From Chloroflexota bacterium (GTDB lineage Bacteria > Chloroflexota > Dehalococcoidia > Lucifugimonadales > Lucifugimonadaceae), in the NCBI GenBank assembly GCA_022567135.1, contig JADFHP010000011.1:1-37818 (forward strand): a stretch of DNA of 37,818 nt, given 5' to 3'. Each line of letters starts with the position of its first letter. Position 1 is the first letter of the stretch. Shown in pieces: positions 24,204-33,285 of this stretch. Below the pieces are notes generated by a model, which was not told the origin of the DNA, ran no database searches, and saw nothing but the letters and a program-made list of their open reading frames with translations. Position numbers and translations under genes: made by a program.

Positions 24204-26135
24204 TTACCGGGCAGGAATAATCGGCAGGACGATCCGGGACGGCTGTTCCGGGCCGAAATGGACCGTATTCCGGGCGACTTCCTGATGGGTGTGCCGTCCC
24301 ATCGGCTCCCCGGTATTCGGGTTGATGTCGAACCTTGGAAAGTTGCTGCTCGCCACATCCAGCCTGATCCGGTGCCCCGCCGCGAAGACGTTGGAGATCG
24401 GCGGCAGTGGAATCACGATCTCGTAAATCTCGCCTGGCTGGAGGAACGCCTCATGATCGAAGCCTTCCCTGAACCGAGCGCGCAGAATCGAGTCGACAAG
24501 CGGAAGGTGGAAACCGTCCGGATAGTCTTCGCTCGGCGGGTATATGTCCAGCAGCTTTGCGGTGAAGTCGGTATCTGGAGCTGACGATGAGATCCAGAGC
24601 CGAACCTCGCTGGCGCCCGTCACTTCGATATCTTCTTCCAGGGCCGGCGTCTGGAAGACCATCACGTCCGACCTGTCGGCGAGGAGCGGGTAGGGTGGCC
24701 GCGCGCCGGTCATCCCCGGCGCCTCTTTCTGGTGCAGCGGCCCATCTTCGATCATCGACCTCATGCGGGCCCGGCCAGGCACGTACGCCGAGTCCATTCC
24801 CTCAGGCAATTTTACCCACTCGTAGAACCCGGTCACATTGGCGCTGATGCTCGGCACCGGGTGTTCTGGATCGTGCTCCCAGGTGACCTTATTGTTGCCC
24901 GCGGGGCCGCTGCCCGCGGGGGCGTCGGCAGCAGTAAGCGCACCTGCAAGGTCCAGGAAATAGCTCTGCGGCACGGCGCGCTCAAGCGGCCACTTCTCCT
25001 CCGTGCGCCAGCTTCCGCCGTGCCGCATATTGCCCGCGGCGTCTCTGCGTCCATCCCCGCCGCCCATCACGAATATTCTGACGGGCGCCTCGTTCTCCAC
25101 GCCGGTGTCGATATCTTTCAGCCAGCGGTCGAACCAGGCGAGGCGAAGCGCGTTGTATACGGGGTCGCCCCAGAACGCGTCCGGGCCGAACTCGACCTCG
25201 CCAACGCTTGACGTGCCGGCGCCGCGCATCCGCACATGGTTCCACGGCCCCATGATCAGTTTCTGGGCCGTCGTGTTCAGCTTCGCCATCTGCGTGAACT
25301 GGCCGGTCACGTCCATCGCGAACGGGTCGTACCACCCGCCCGAGTAGACCGCCGGTATGTCAGCCATGCGGCCGAAATGCGGCGTCTGGTCAAGCGACTC
25401 CTGCGCCCAGAAATCGTTGTACACGCCGTCGCAGTAGTAGTGCATCAATATGTCTTCAAGGTGCGGGACTTCGGCGATGGGCGTGCTCCCGCGCTTGAAC
25501 GGTGTCTGCCAGACCAGTTCCCGCAGGTTCTCCGCTCCTTGCTCGATGCGTGCGGTGGCCTCGGGGTTGTCCCGTATCTCCTGGGAGTCGTATCCATGCA
25601 GAAAGAGAGCGCCGAACATATGGAGGCCCATCGCGCCGCCCTGCCGGGCCTCATAGGCGAAGGCGTTCGTCGGAGCGACGTCGACCCATAGCGCCGAGAG
25701 ATGGGGCGGGCGATAGAGCGAGGCCATGTTCTGAACGATGCCGCCGTGGGAGCTGCCGACCATGCCCACGCGGCCGTTGCACCACTCCTGTGCGCCAGCC
25801 CACTCGATCGTGTCGAAACCATCTAAACCCTCGTTCGGGTTGGCGGTGTGGTGGTACTGGCCGGTTCCCTCGGAGCGGCCCCGGCCCCGCAGGTCCTGCA
25901 GCATCACCACGTAGCCGCGCGCAGTGAAAAAGTTCGCGACGGCATCTACCCATATGACCGGATTCGACTTGTCGTAGGAGGTCCGCCCCAGGATTACCGG
26001 GAACTTGCCGGGAGCGTTATCCCCATCGGGGAGTGCCGGCCGATAGATATCGGTCGCCAGTCGAACGCCGTCCCGCATGGGAATGTATACGTCCAGCGAA
26101 ACATTGATGCCGAATTCAACTTCCGAACCCGTCAT
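24204..26135 (-). CDS. CocE/NonD-family hydrolase (X-Pro dipeptidyl-peptidase S15-like)
   Basis: The 643-residue protein has an alpha/beta-hydrolase domain with VGSSHGG (nucleophile Ser129) and RTSYDK (Tyr54, oxyanion region), then a helical cap. The C-terminal third is the PepX jelly-roll (from about residue 460; EVTGASEVRLWISSSAPDTD and GHRIRLDVASSNFPRFD). CocE-type enzymes cleave esters or N-acyl peptides; no signal peptide is seen, so it is probably cytoplasmic. It is followed by the CoA-transferase genes 25 bases downstream. A DLRGRGRSEG segment is also typical. Confidence 0.9.
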   Translation of the reverse strand: MTGSEVEFGINVSLDVYIPMRDGVRLATDIYRPALPDGDNAPGKFPVILGRTSYDKSNPVIWVDAVANFFTARGYVVMLQDLRGRGRSEGTGQYHHTANPNEGLDGFDTIEWAGAQEWCNGRVGMVGSSHGGIVQNMASLYRPPHLSALWVDVAPTNAFAYEARQGGAMGLHMFGALFLHGYDSQEIRDNPEATARIEQGAENLRELVWQTPFKRGSTPIAEVPHLEDILMHYYCDGVYNDFWAQESLDQTPHFGRMADIPAVYSGGWYDPFAMDVTGQFTQMAKLNTTAQKLIMGPWNHVRMRGAGTSSVGEVEFGPDAFWGDPVYNALRLAWFDRWLKDIDTGVENEAPVRIFVMGGGDGRRDAAGNMRHGGSWRTEEKWPLERAVPQSYFLDLAGALTAADAPAGSGPAGNNKVTWEHDPEHPVPSISANVTGFYEWVKLPEGMDSAYVPGRARMRSMIEDGPLHQKEAPGMTGARPPYPLLADRSDVMVFQTPALEEDIEVTGASEVRLWISSSAPDTDFTAKLLDIYPPSEDYPDGFHLPLVDSILRARFREGFDHEAFLQPGEIYEIVIPLPPISNVFAAGHRIRLDVASSNFPRFDINPNTGEPMGRHTHQEVARNTVHFGPEQPSRIVLPIIPAR

Positions 26136-26240
26136 TGCCTGCTACCTCTCGTGGCCAGCGGCGCGCGGTGAGCGGCCCAAACGATAAGCCGACCAAACGA
26201 TATTCCAAGAGATCCGGCGTTCACAAGGTGTCAGGAGAGG

Positions 26241-27572
26241 TCAGCGACCCGGATCGTATATCTCCAGGGTCGCTATTGTGTCGCCGCCGGTAAATCCGCC
26301 GCTGACCAGAACACGGCCGTCCGGAAGCGCTGTTGCGCGGTGGCTGAGGCGGGGCTGCGCCATCTCTCCGATGAAGGTCCACTCGCCATTCTGTGGATCG
26401 TAGATCTCGGCGGAGGACAGGAACGCGAGATCGTCCGTTCCGCCGACCACAAGGATCCGGCCGTCGGGCAACACCGCCATGGCATGCCCGCTGCGCCTGT
26501 TATTCATATCGGCCAGTTGCCGCCACATGCCGGTCTCATCGTCGAACAGTTCGGTCGAGATGTGGGTTTCTACGTTGCCATCACTGGAGAGCCCGACTCC
26601 ACCGACTACGAATATTTTGTTATCGCGCAACAATGTGGCGGTATGGCCTGATCTGCCGGCGATCATTCTCTCCGCCTGGGCCCACGTGCCATCGGCAGGA
26701 TTGAAAACCTCCACGGAAACCTGGTACCCGGCATCACCTGATCCCCCGGCTACCAGCGCGCGCCCATCGGGCAGGAGGGTCACAGCTGGAAAAGCCCGGC
26801 GTTGGTCGATGTTGCCCGCAAACTCCCAACTATTGGTCTCTGGATCGTAGATCTCAGAATTGGGTACGAGCGACGAACGGCCCGAGCCGCCGATCATGAG
26901 TACCCTGCCATCGTCCAGCAAGATAGCGCCCTGCCCGAATCGCAACTCAATCATTTCCGGGATCGCAGTCCAGGTATCTGTCACCGGATCGAAAATCTCC
27001 GCAGACCCGATCACCTTCACGTCGTCCGCGCCCCCGGCGACGAGGACGCGACCATCCTTCAGCAAAGTCGCGGTGTGGCCCGCGCGCGCCACGACCATGT
27101 CACCTGCGAGCATGAGACTGTCGGTTGCGGAATCGAACAGCTCAGTCTGCGCCACGGCGTCACCGAACCGGTCACGGCCTCCGGTAATCAGCACTCTGCC
27201 GTCGCCGAGAAGTGTCGAAGTGTGCTCCTCCCGCGCCATGAGTAGATCACCTATTCGCTGGAATGCCAGCGGCTGAGGCGTTGCTGTCGGAAGTGGCGTT
27301 GGCGTCGGTGGCCGCGGCGTGCGGGTAGGGGTGGGAACGGGGTCGGCCGCGGGCGTGACGAGCGCAGTCGGAAGCGCGGTTGGCCCGGCAGCACCCGGCG
27401 TTGTGGGACCAGGCGTCGAAGAACCGGAACAGGCGATGGCCAGGACTGCCGTTAACCCGGTGGCGAACGCCACGAGGCGTGGCGCCGGTAACAACCCGTG
27501 CGATACAGAAAGCCTGCCCATACGGAATTTGATGCGCGAGAGGCGGTTGAAGTGCATACGAATCGCAGTCAC
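26241..27572 (-). CDS. Kelch-repeat lipoprotein
   Basis: Exported lipoprotein with lipobox VLAIAC preceded by a hydrophobic stretch and basic residues; a Pro/Thr-rich linker follows. From about residue 105 six kelch repeats are visible by the recurring DGRVLI-x-GG (ILVVGG, VFVVGG, ALVAGG) and HTATLL patterns, giving a six-bladed propeller. The GTG at 27572 overlaps the stop of the upstream oxidase gene as GTGA; ATGs at 27557 and 27521 are alternative starts that give a more normal signal length. No ribosome binding site is clear, so coupling seems likely. Its binding partner is unknown. Confidence 0.83.
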   Translation of the reverse strand: MTAIRMHFNRLSRIKFRMGRLSVSHGLLPAPRLVAFATGLTAVLAIACSGSSTPGPTTPGAAGPTALPTALVTPAADPVPTPTRTPRPPTPTPLPTATPQPLAFQRIGDLLMAREEHTSTLLGDGRVLITGGRDRFGDAVAQTELFDSATDSLMLAGDMVVARAGHTATLLKDGRVLVAGGADDVKVIGSAEIFDPVTDTWTAIPEMIELRFGQGAILLDDGRVLMIGGSGRSSLVPNSEIYDPETNSWEFAGNIDQRRAFPAVTLLPDGRALVAGGSGDAGYQVSVEVFNPADGTWAQAERMIAGRSGHTATLLRDNKIFVVGGVGLSSDGNVETHISTELFDDETGMWRQLADMNNRRSGHAMAVLPDGRILVVGGTDDLAFLSSAEIYDPQNGEWTFIGEMAQPRLSHRATALPDGRVLVSGGFTGGDTIATLEIYDPGR

Positions 27573-28762
27573 GCCAGCGTTCGGGACTCGTACCCTCCGC
27601 CGGATTCGATCAGCTCTCCCCGGCCGAATCGCTCGACGTTGAACATGGACAGGTCGACGAACGAAGGCTCGCCTTCGAGTATCCAGTCGGCCATCAGGTG
27701 GCCGACGGCGGGGCTGAGCTTGAACCCGTGTCCACTGAATCCGGCGGCGATGTAGAGGCCGGGAACGGCCTGCACCGGACCGAGCGCGGGCTGGAAATCC
27801 GGGGTGCAGTCGTATACCCCCGTGTAACCCTCCCGCAGACGCGCCTCAGCCTGGCCGGGGAATCGATTCCAGAACCGGCCCGCGAGCAAAGCCGTAGGCT
27901 CGGCCTGTGGCCGGCGGGTCGTCTCTACATCGGCATCAATTTCGCCCTCGAGAGGATCGTGCGCGCCGATCAGCGTAAGCCCCGGACCGGATGGCCTGTA
28001 GTAGCCCAGCTGCACCCGATCGGAGATCGTGGCATGCGAATCGTCCAGACCTTTTGCCTCCACCCGTTCGACAATCGCGATCGTGTGCCGGACCGGAGTA
28101 ATCGGCAGCTCGACACCGTGCGGCGCCAGCAGCCCGGCCGATCTGAAGCCGCCGGCCAGAACTGCCGTGCCGGACTCGATAACGCCGTTGGATGTAATGA
28201 CGCGCACGCCGCCGCCGGGAGACTCGATTGCCGTCACCTGCCCCACCTCCGGGCCGATGCGCAGCTCCGCGCCCTCGCGCCGCGCCGCCTCGGCAAAGGA
28301 GTTGGCGGTCAGCGCGCCGTCCGCATGACCTGAGTCCGGTTCAGCGCAGCCGCCGGCGACGACGTCCAGGCTCATGCCCGGCAGCATTTCGGTAATCTCG
28401 TCGACCGAGACCATGCGGGCGTCGATGCCGATTCGCTGCTGCATCTCAATAATCACCCGGGCGGGTTCGATCTCCTCCTCGGGAAGGAGCACCACGTATC
28501 CGTTATTTCGCCAGCCGCTTTCGCCGCCGACGCGCTCCTCGAAGTTGCGGAACATCTCCCGGCCGTACAGCGCCATTCTGGCCAGCGTCTCGATCTGGTA
28601 GTGAAGCCGGATGTTGGCGCTTGACCACTGTGTCGCCCCGCTGGCAATTCCGGACTTCTCCAGGAGGACGACTTTGCCCGCGCCGCGGCGCGCCAACTGC
28701 CAGGCGATGCTTGTTCCATGGCAGCCGCCGCCGATCACCACGATGTCAGCCGTATCTGCCAC
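27569..28762 (-). CDS. FAD-dependent oxidoreductase (DAO/sarcosine-oxidase type)
   Basis: An N-terminal FAD-binding motif, IVVIGGGCHGTSIAWQLA, and a C-terminal GLYIAAGFSGHGFKLSPAVG identify a DAO-family amine oxidase/dehydrogenase, related to sarcosine oxidase and glycine oxidase. The substrate would be a secondary or primary amine such as an N-methyl amino acid. The GTG at 28762 is chosen because GGAG lies seven bases upstream; the GTG at 28768 is only one base from that site. The gene begins 16 bases after the ABC-F stop and overlaps the kelch gene by four bases, so the three form one transcript. Confidence 0.88.
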   Translation of the reverse strand: MADTADIVVIGGGCHGTSIAWQLARRGAGKVVLLEKSGIASGATQWSSANIRLHYQIETLARMALYGREMFRNFEERVGGESGWRNNGYVVLLPEEEIEPARVIIEMQQRIGIDARMVSVDEITEMLPGMSLDVVAGGCAEPDSGHADGALTANSFAEAARREGAELRIGPEVGQVTAIESPGGGVRVITSNGVIESGTAVLAGGFRSAGLLAPHGVELPITPVRHTIAIVERVEAKGLDDSHATISDRVQLGYYRPSGPGLTLIGAHDPLEGEIDADVETTRRPQAEPTALLAGRFWNRFPGQAEARLREGYTGVYDCTPDFQPALGPVQAVPGLYIAAGFSGHGFKLSPAVGHLMADWILEGEPSFVDLSMFNVERFGRGELIESGGGYESRTLA

Positions 28763-28778
28763 TTTCACGCTCCAATGT

Positions 28779-30461
28779 TTAATTCGACGAGCCCGATCTC
28801 AAGGCCAGAGCCGGTGTATCGTCAACAGAACCGTAACTCACCACGGTGTGCCCGCGATCCTTCGGCTCGAGCCACCAGATCCGTTCTGCAAACCTGCGGG
28901 CAAATGCCCGATCGTGGGTTACCGCAACGACCGGCCCGGAAAATTCACTGAGCGCAGCCTCCAGCTTCTCCCGGGATTCGATATCCAGGTGATTCATCGG
29001 TTCGTCGAGCAACAGCATGTTCGCGCCCCGCACGATCAGTGAGGCCAGGGACAGCCGAACCCTCTCGCCAAAGCTGAGCCGGTCGATCTGCACCAGCGGC
29101 TCGTCATCCTTGAACAGGAAATGGTGGAGATACGTGCGCGAGGCAGTCTCGTCCAGGCCGCCCGCGCCCTGGATCACAGACAGAGGCGTCGCGCCCGGCT
29201 CGAAATCCAGTCGGTCCTGACGCAGAAAGCCGATCTGGATTCCGGCGCCGACCTTGACAACGCCATGAGTGGGCTCGAGATCGCCGCCGATCAGCCGGAA
29301 CAGTGTCGACTTGCCGGAGCCGTTGACGCCCATGACCGCTACCTTCTCACCGTACCGGAGTTCGATATCGCAATGAGCCAGCACAGGCGCGTCGCCAAAC
29401 GCAAATGCGGCATCCTGCAGCCGGACCGCGAACTGCGCGCCACGCGGCGTTTGCGCGAAATCGATCTTCATCTGCCACCGCTGCCGCGGCTTTGCCACGC
29501 GGTCTTCAGAATCGAGATACCGCTCAAGACGGCGTTGCCTCGACTTCGCCTTCCGGGCCACCTTTTTCGCGCGCCCTCTCCAGTAGTCGTTGGTAGTCGC
29601 AGACTCGGTGCGCTGCGCCTGGTCTCTGGTCCGCCTGATGTCCGCTTCCACGCGCCGAATCTCGGCCTGCTGATCACGATATTCGGCGTCCGCCCTTGCC
29701 AGTTCCCGCTCCCGCTCGGCGGCGAATTCATCGTACCCGCCGGAATAGAGGCCAACTTCCAGAGTCTCATCGTCGAGCGCCAAAATCCGAGTCACGCAGC
29801 GGTTTAAGAATTCGCGATCGTGGGAGACCAGGATCACGCCGCCTTCGAATGCGCTGACGAAAGTTTCAAGCCACTGAAGCGACTCGATGTCCAGGTGGTT
29901 CGTCGGCTCGTCAAGCAGCAGCAGGCCGGGCGCCGCAATGAGGAGGCGGGCGATGCCGATACGCGTCTGCTGGCCGCCGCTGAGTTCAGCCAGCGGTGTC
30001 TCATGCTCAAGCCCATCCATCCCGACAGCCCGAAGCGAATGTTCGATGAGCGTATCTGTCGCGAAGCCGCCCAGGGCGTCATAGCCGGCCACTGCCCGCT
30101 CGTACTCTTTCGCCGCCGCCTCGCCGGCTATATCCGAAACAGCCATTCGCGCTGCCGCGGCGTCAACCTCCAACCGCGCGGGCCCGAGACCGGGTATCCC
30201 TGATCGGACCTGGGATGCGACTGTCCTCTCGGACAGGTCCAGCTCCCCCTGCGCCAGGTACCCGACTCGCGTCCCCTTGCTCATGGCGACGCTGCCCGAG
30301 TCAGGCTGCTCAAGGCCGGCGAGAATTCGCAAAAGCGTGGACTTGCCGCAGCCATTGGGACCGACGATCCCAAGTCGCGAGTCTCGATTAACGGCAAAGG
30401 AAACGTTCTGGAAAAGAGGGCGGATGCCGAAAGATTTCGACAACCCGGAAACTGTCAGCAT
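28779..30461 (-). CDS. ABC-F family ATPase
   Basis: Two ABC domains lie in one 560-residue chain with no membrane segment. Walker A sequences are GPNGCGKST (residues 34-42) and GVNGSGKST, the first signature is LSGGQQTR, and Walker B is LLLLDEPTNHLDIE. The linker is a long helical hairpin rich in Arg/Glu/Gln (about 255-320), as in translation-associated ABC-F proteins. The second signature is LSFGERVRLSL instead of LSGGQ. ABC-F proteins bind the ribosomal E-site and can protect against antibiotics or rescue stalled ribosomes; which role applies cannot be told. Downstream genes are the DAO oxidase and kelch lipoprotein. Confidence 0.93.
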   Translation of the reverse strand: MLTVSGLSKSFGIRPLFQNVSFAVNRDSRLGIVGPNGCGKSTLLRILAGLEQPDSGSVAMSKGTRVGYLAQGELDLSERTVASQVRSGIPGLGPARLEVDAAAARMAVSDIAGEAAAKEYERAVAGYDALGGFATDTLIEHSLRAVGMDGLEHETPLAELSGGQQTRIGIARLLIAAPGLLLLDEPTNHLDIESLQWLETFVSAFEGGVILVSHDREFLNRCVTRILALDDETLEVGLYSGGYDEFAAERERELARADAEYRDQQAEIRRVEADIRRTRDQAQRTESATTNDYWRGRAKKVARKAKSRQRRLERYLDSEDRVAKPRQRWQMKIDFAQTPRGAQFAVRLQDAAFAFGDAPVLAHCDIELRYGEKVAVMGVNGSGKSTLFRLIGGDLEPTHGVVKVGAGIQIGFLRQDRLDFEPGATPLSVIQGAGGLDETASRTYLHHFLFKDDEPLVQIDRLSFGERVRLSLASLIVRGANMLLLDEPMNHLDIESREKLEAALSEFSGPVVAVTHDRAFARRFAERIWWLEPKDRGHTVVSYGSVDDTPALALRSGSSN

Positions 30462-30478
30462 GGAGAACCTGCACTCGG

Positions 30479-30503
30479 CCCCTGGCGTGTAAGCCTTCAG
30501 GGG
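30479..30503 (-). other. Candidate leader stem-loop upstream of ABC-F gene
   Basis: CCCCTG and CAGGGG form a 6-bp stem around a second GGC/GCC pairing, ending 17 bases before the ABC-F ATG. It may be a terminator of the amidohydrolase transcript or a leader structure; no T-tract is present. Confidence 0.35.
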
Positions 30504-30611
30504 CGCGGGAATCGCTATCGGGTGGTGATGCGGTCTAGCGCAGGGTCTTCACTGTATGCGGAAACCTCCGCTGGTTGGCTGACGATGCGCCCAGTCTATC
30601 AGGCGCCGTCT

Positions 30612-31508
30612 CTAAATCCGGTAGTACCGCTCGGCGTTGCGCCAGAACAGGCCATCACGCTCCGACTGCGAAAACTCCGCGGTGATCTCGTCATAGGCGT
30701 CCCATAGCCGCTTGTACGTGGTCATCAGGCTGTCCACGGGAAAGTTGCTTGCGAACATGCATCGCTCTGCGCCCATGATCTCAATCGTATCCATCACGAA
30801 GGGCCGAATTTTCTCCGTCGTCCAATCCCAATCCATCATCGACAGCGCCGATATCTTCACCGAGACCTGATCGACTTCCGCAAGCGCCTTCATCCCGGCC
30901 CGCCAGACCTTCGCGAGCTCAGAATCCAGGTCTTTCGGCATGCCGGTGTGGTTCAGGATTATCGGAATTTGAGAAATCTCCCGGCCAAGTTTCGCCGCCT
31001 CCTCAAGCTGCCACGGCCATACCTGCAGGTCGAACGACATGCCGAATACGCCGAGCTGCCGATATCCACGTCGCCACTGATCGTCGCTCATCAGGCCGTC
31101 GCGGTCCGCAAACCGCAGTCCCGGATCGTCGGAATAGTTCAGCATGTGCCGGATGCCGCGCATATTCGAGTGTTCGGCGTGGCGTGAGAGAACTTCCTCG
31201 ACATCGGGCTTGCCGAGGTCGGCGAAACCGACGATCGCGTTCGGCATCCCCCTCGATGCCGGATCATCCGCCACGCCCTGCAGCCATGCCGTCTCCTTCA
31301 CCGGATCGTCATTGTGGTCGAACTCGGCCTGCACGTGAACGGACTTCACAAGATCGAATTCGGCGGCGTCACGATGGAGATCACCGATGAGATAGCTCTT
31401 TCGAATCGGCGAGTAATCTCCGACGAAATGGTCTATTGGCTCCACGAGCCATGGGTAGTAGTTTGTTTCAAGGTCCCAGAGATGATGGTGCGTGTCTATG
31501 ATCTTCAT
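30612..31508 (-). CDS. Amidohydrolase family protein (TIM-barrel, PF04909-like)
   Basis: The 298-residue protein starts MKIIDTHHHLWD, with the HxH metal motif, and ends with SNFPVDS containing the active-site aspartate. NHTGMP in the middle supplies another metal ligand. This is the 2-pyrone-4,6-dicarboxylate lactonase / amidohydrolase_2 pattern, so hydrolysis or decarboxylation of a cyclic or aromatic-derived acid is likely. The ATG at 31508 puts DTHHH in the usual position; a GTG at 31520 is an alternative. It lies upstream of the ABC-F gene (150-base gap). Confidence 0.88.
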   Translation of the reverse strand: MKIIDTHHHLWDLETNYYPWLVEPIDHFVGDYSPIRKSYLIGDLHRDAAEFDLVKSVHVQAEFDHNDDPVKETAWLQGVADDPASRGMPNAIVGFADLGKPDVEEVLSRHAEHSNMRGIRHMLNYSDDPGLRFADRDGLMSDDQWRRGYRQLGVFGMSFDLQVWPWQLEEAAKLGREISQIPIILNHTGMPKDLDSELAKVWRAGMKALAEVDQVSVKISALSMMDWDWTTEKIRPFVMDTIEIMGAERCMFASNFPVDSLMTTYKRLWDAYDEITAEFSQSERDGLFWRNAERYYRI

Positions 31509-31869
31509 TGGGATTCTCACGAGATGGAATGCTCCCTGGGCCCGCCACTTCCACGGCGCTTGCTATTTCGGCGTAGTGCGCAGTGTGCCACGCGGGCCCG
31601 ATTTTGGGGAAACTGGAACAGAGGCACTACGTAACTGGCCGCCTGTACGTGAAAACACCTACGGGCAAGAGAATTCATCCACCCCTGAACCAAGGATTCG
31701 CACAGGGGATTCCTTCCCAGGACCATCTATTCTCAACCGAAGGCTCAAATTCCCAGGAAACGCCAACTCGTTGCACCACCCCCACCGCCATCCTCTCTCC
31801 TTCGCCTGCCCGGCCCGGCCGGGCGGAGTCAGCGAAATCACGCGTACGCCGAATGCAGAGGCAGCCTGA
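31509..31869. other. Divergent promoter region with a GC-rich hairpin, 361 bp
   Basis: No gene is supported between the amidohydrolase (minus) and the double-receiver gene (plus). A perfect 7-bp inverted repeat, GCCCGGC/GCCGGGC with a three-base loop, lies at 31808-31824, 46 bases before the plus-strand ATG. Confidence 0.5.
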
Positions 31870-33285
31870 ATGCCATCTGTAATGATCGTGGCGCGCCCCG
31901 GCAACGACCGGAAAGCGCTGTTTAACCACCTGAAAAACGAAGGCTTCATCGTCCACGAAATCGACGACGGGGGATCGGCGCTGGAACTGATCCGCGTTCT
32001 CAAACCGGCCGTCGCGATCATCGACATCGATCTGCCGAATCAGGATGGCCTCAGCGTACTCAAGTCGGTACGCGCCTCGTCGGTGACCAGAGGGCTGCCG
32101 GTGATCCTGACCGGGGCCTCCGAGCGGACGGCCGTCAGGTCTACAGCAAACACTCTGAACGTGGTTGATTACCTGATTCGTCCCTTCCTGCCGGAAGAGG
32201 TCGCTTTGCGGGTGAACTGGGCGCTCAAGGGCACCACAAACACTCCAGCGGTGCCATGGGATCAAACAGACGTCATTTTGCGCCAGATAGCGGCGGCGGA
32301 CGCTACCGAAGATGCGCCGCCTCCGGAGACGACTCCCGCCGTCGTCGCGGCATACAAGAAACTCATCGCGGACGCCAAAGTCCTGCCTGGCGCGGCGATC
32401 TCCATGATGACGCCTGAAGAGGGCGGAACCGTCGAGACGAAAGACGGTGTCGTTCGAGTAGATGTCCCGCCGGGCAGTGTGCGCCGGCCGATGTCCCTCG
32501 GAGCGTCGAGGCCCGCATCTCCGGCGCCGCCGCTCGAGGACTCAGTTCGCTTCCGGATGGGCCGGCGGGTTGCCGACCTGACGTTCATCGACCAGACGGG
32601 CTCTCCCATCGGCGGCATGAAGCTGGACCGGCCGGTGAAGATTTCGATCAAATACGACGAGCGGGACATTGTCGAAGCCGGCGGTTCTGATGCACTGGCA
32701 CTCCAACGCTATCGCCCCGAATCCGACGATTGGGAAGAGATCTCGTCCTCTCTCGACCGGAAGGAGCAGCGATCGGTGGCCTGGGCGCGGAATTTCAGCG
32801 CGGCCAGGCAGATGCTGGGTGGCAAAATCCTGATCGCTGAAGGCGTTGGTGAGGGACAGATTTATCTGGCAGAGACCGTAGAGGGCGCCGGCTTTATCGT
32901 GCTCCTGGAGCCCGACGGACTCGCCGTCACCCGCAGAGTCGCCCTGGAACGCCCGGACGTAGTTCTGGTAGACCTTGCGTTGCCCAGACTGGACGGCATC
33001 CAGGTGCTGCGCCAGATCAAGGGCGACCCGGCTACCCGCTCAACACCGGTGATTTTGTTCGGCGAGAACGAGGACGAGAACCTGCAGGCGTCGCTGATGA
33101 CGATGGGAGTCAGGGAGCTGATCCTGAAGCCCTGGCAGGCGGGCGATGTGCAGCAACGGGTGCGGCGCGCATACCAGGCTTCCAGGGCCACGAAGAGCCA
33201 GCAAAATCGCGCCGTGGAGCGCGTAAAGGCCAGGCACGTGCGCCAGGTGCGGCACTCGGCAAGACGGGCGCGCCGGGCGTCTTAG
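31870..33285 (+). CDS. Double receiver-domain protein with internal beta-sandwich (ZU5-like) domain
   Basis: The 471-residue protein has two response-regulator receiver domains. Receiver 1 (about 3-120) has the acceptor Asp52 in IIDIDLP, but the conserved Lys is Arg104 and the usual acidic pair is absent (MIVARPG). Receiver 2 (about 319-435) has Asp368 in VLVDLALP and Lys420 in LILKPW, with a single acidic residue, E324. Between them, about 190-312, is a beta-rich domain (DVPPGSV..., VADLTFIDQTG, LDRPVKISIKYDE, W288) of a type more usual in extracellular proteins. A highly basic tail ends the chain. There is no kinase or DNA-binding domain and no signal peptide. GAGG lies eight bases before the ATG. 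Stop codons overlap with hyuA on the other strand. Confidence 0.8.
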   Translation: MPSVMIVARPGNDRKALFNHLKNEGFIVHEIDDGGSALELIRVLKPAVAIIDIDLPNQDGLSVLKSVRASSVTRGLPVILTGASERTAVRSTANTLNVVDYLIRPFLPEEVALRVNWALKGTTNTPAVPWDQTDVILRQIAAADATEDAPPPETTPAVVAAYKKLIADAKVLPGAAISMMTPEEGGTVETKDGVVRVDVPPGSVRRPMSLGASRPASPAPPLEDSVRFRMGRRVADLTFIDQTGSPIGGMKLDRPVKISIKYDERDIVEAGGSDALALQRYRPESDDWEEISSSLDRKEQRSVAWARNFSAARQMLGGKILIAEGVGEGQIYLAETVEGAGFIVLLEPDGLAVTRRVALERPDVVLVDLALPRLDGIQVLRQIKGDPATRSTPVILFGENEDENLQASLMTMGVRELILKPWQAGDVQQRVRRAYQASRATKSQQNRAVERVKARHVRQVRHSARRARRAS

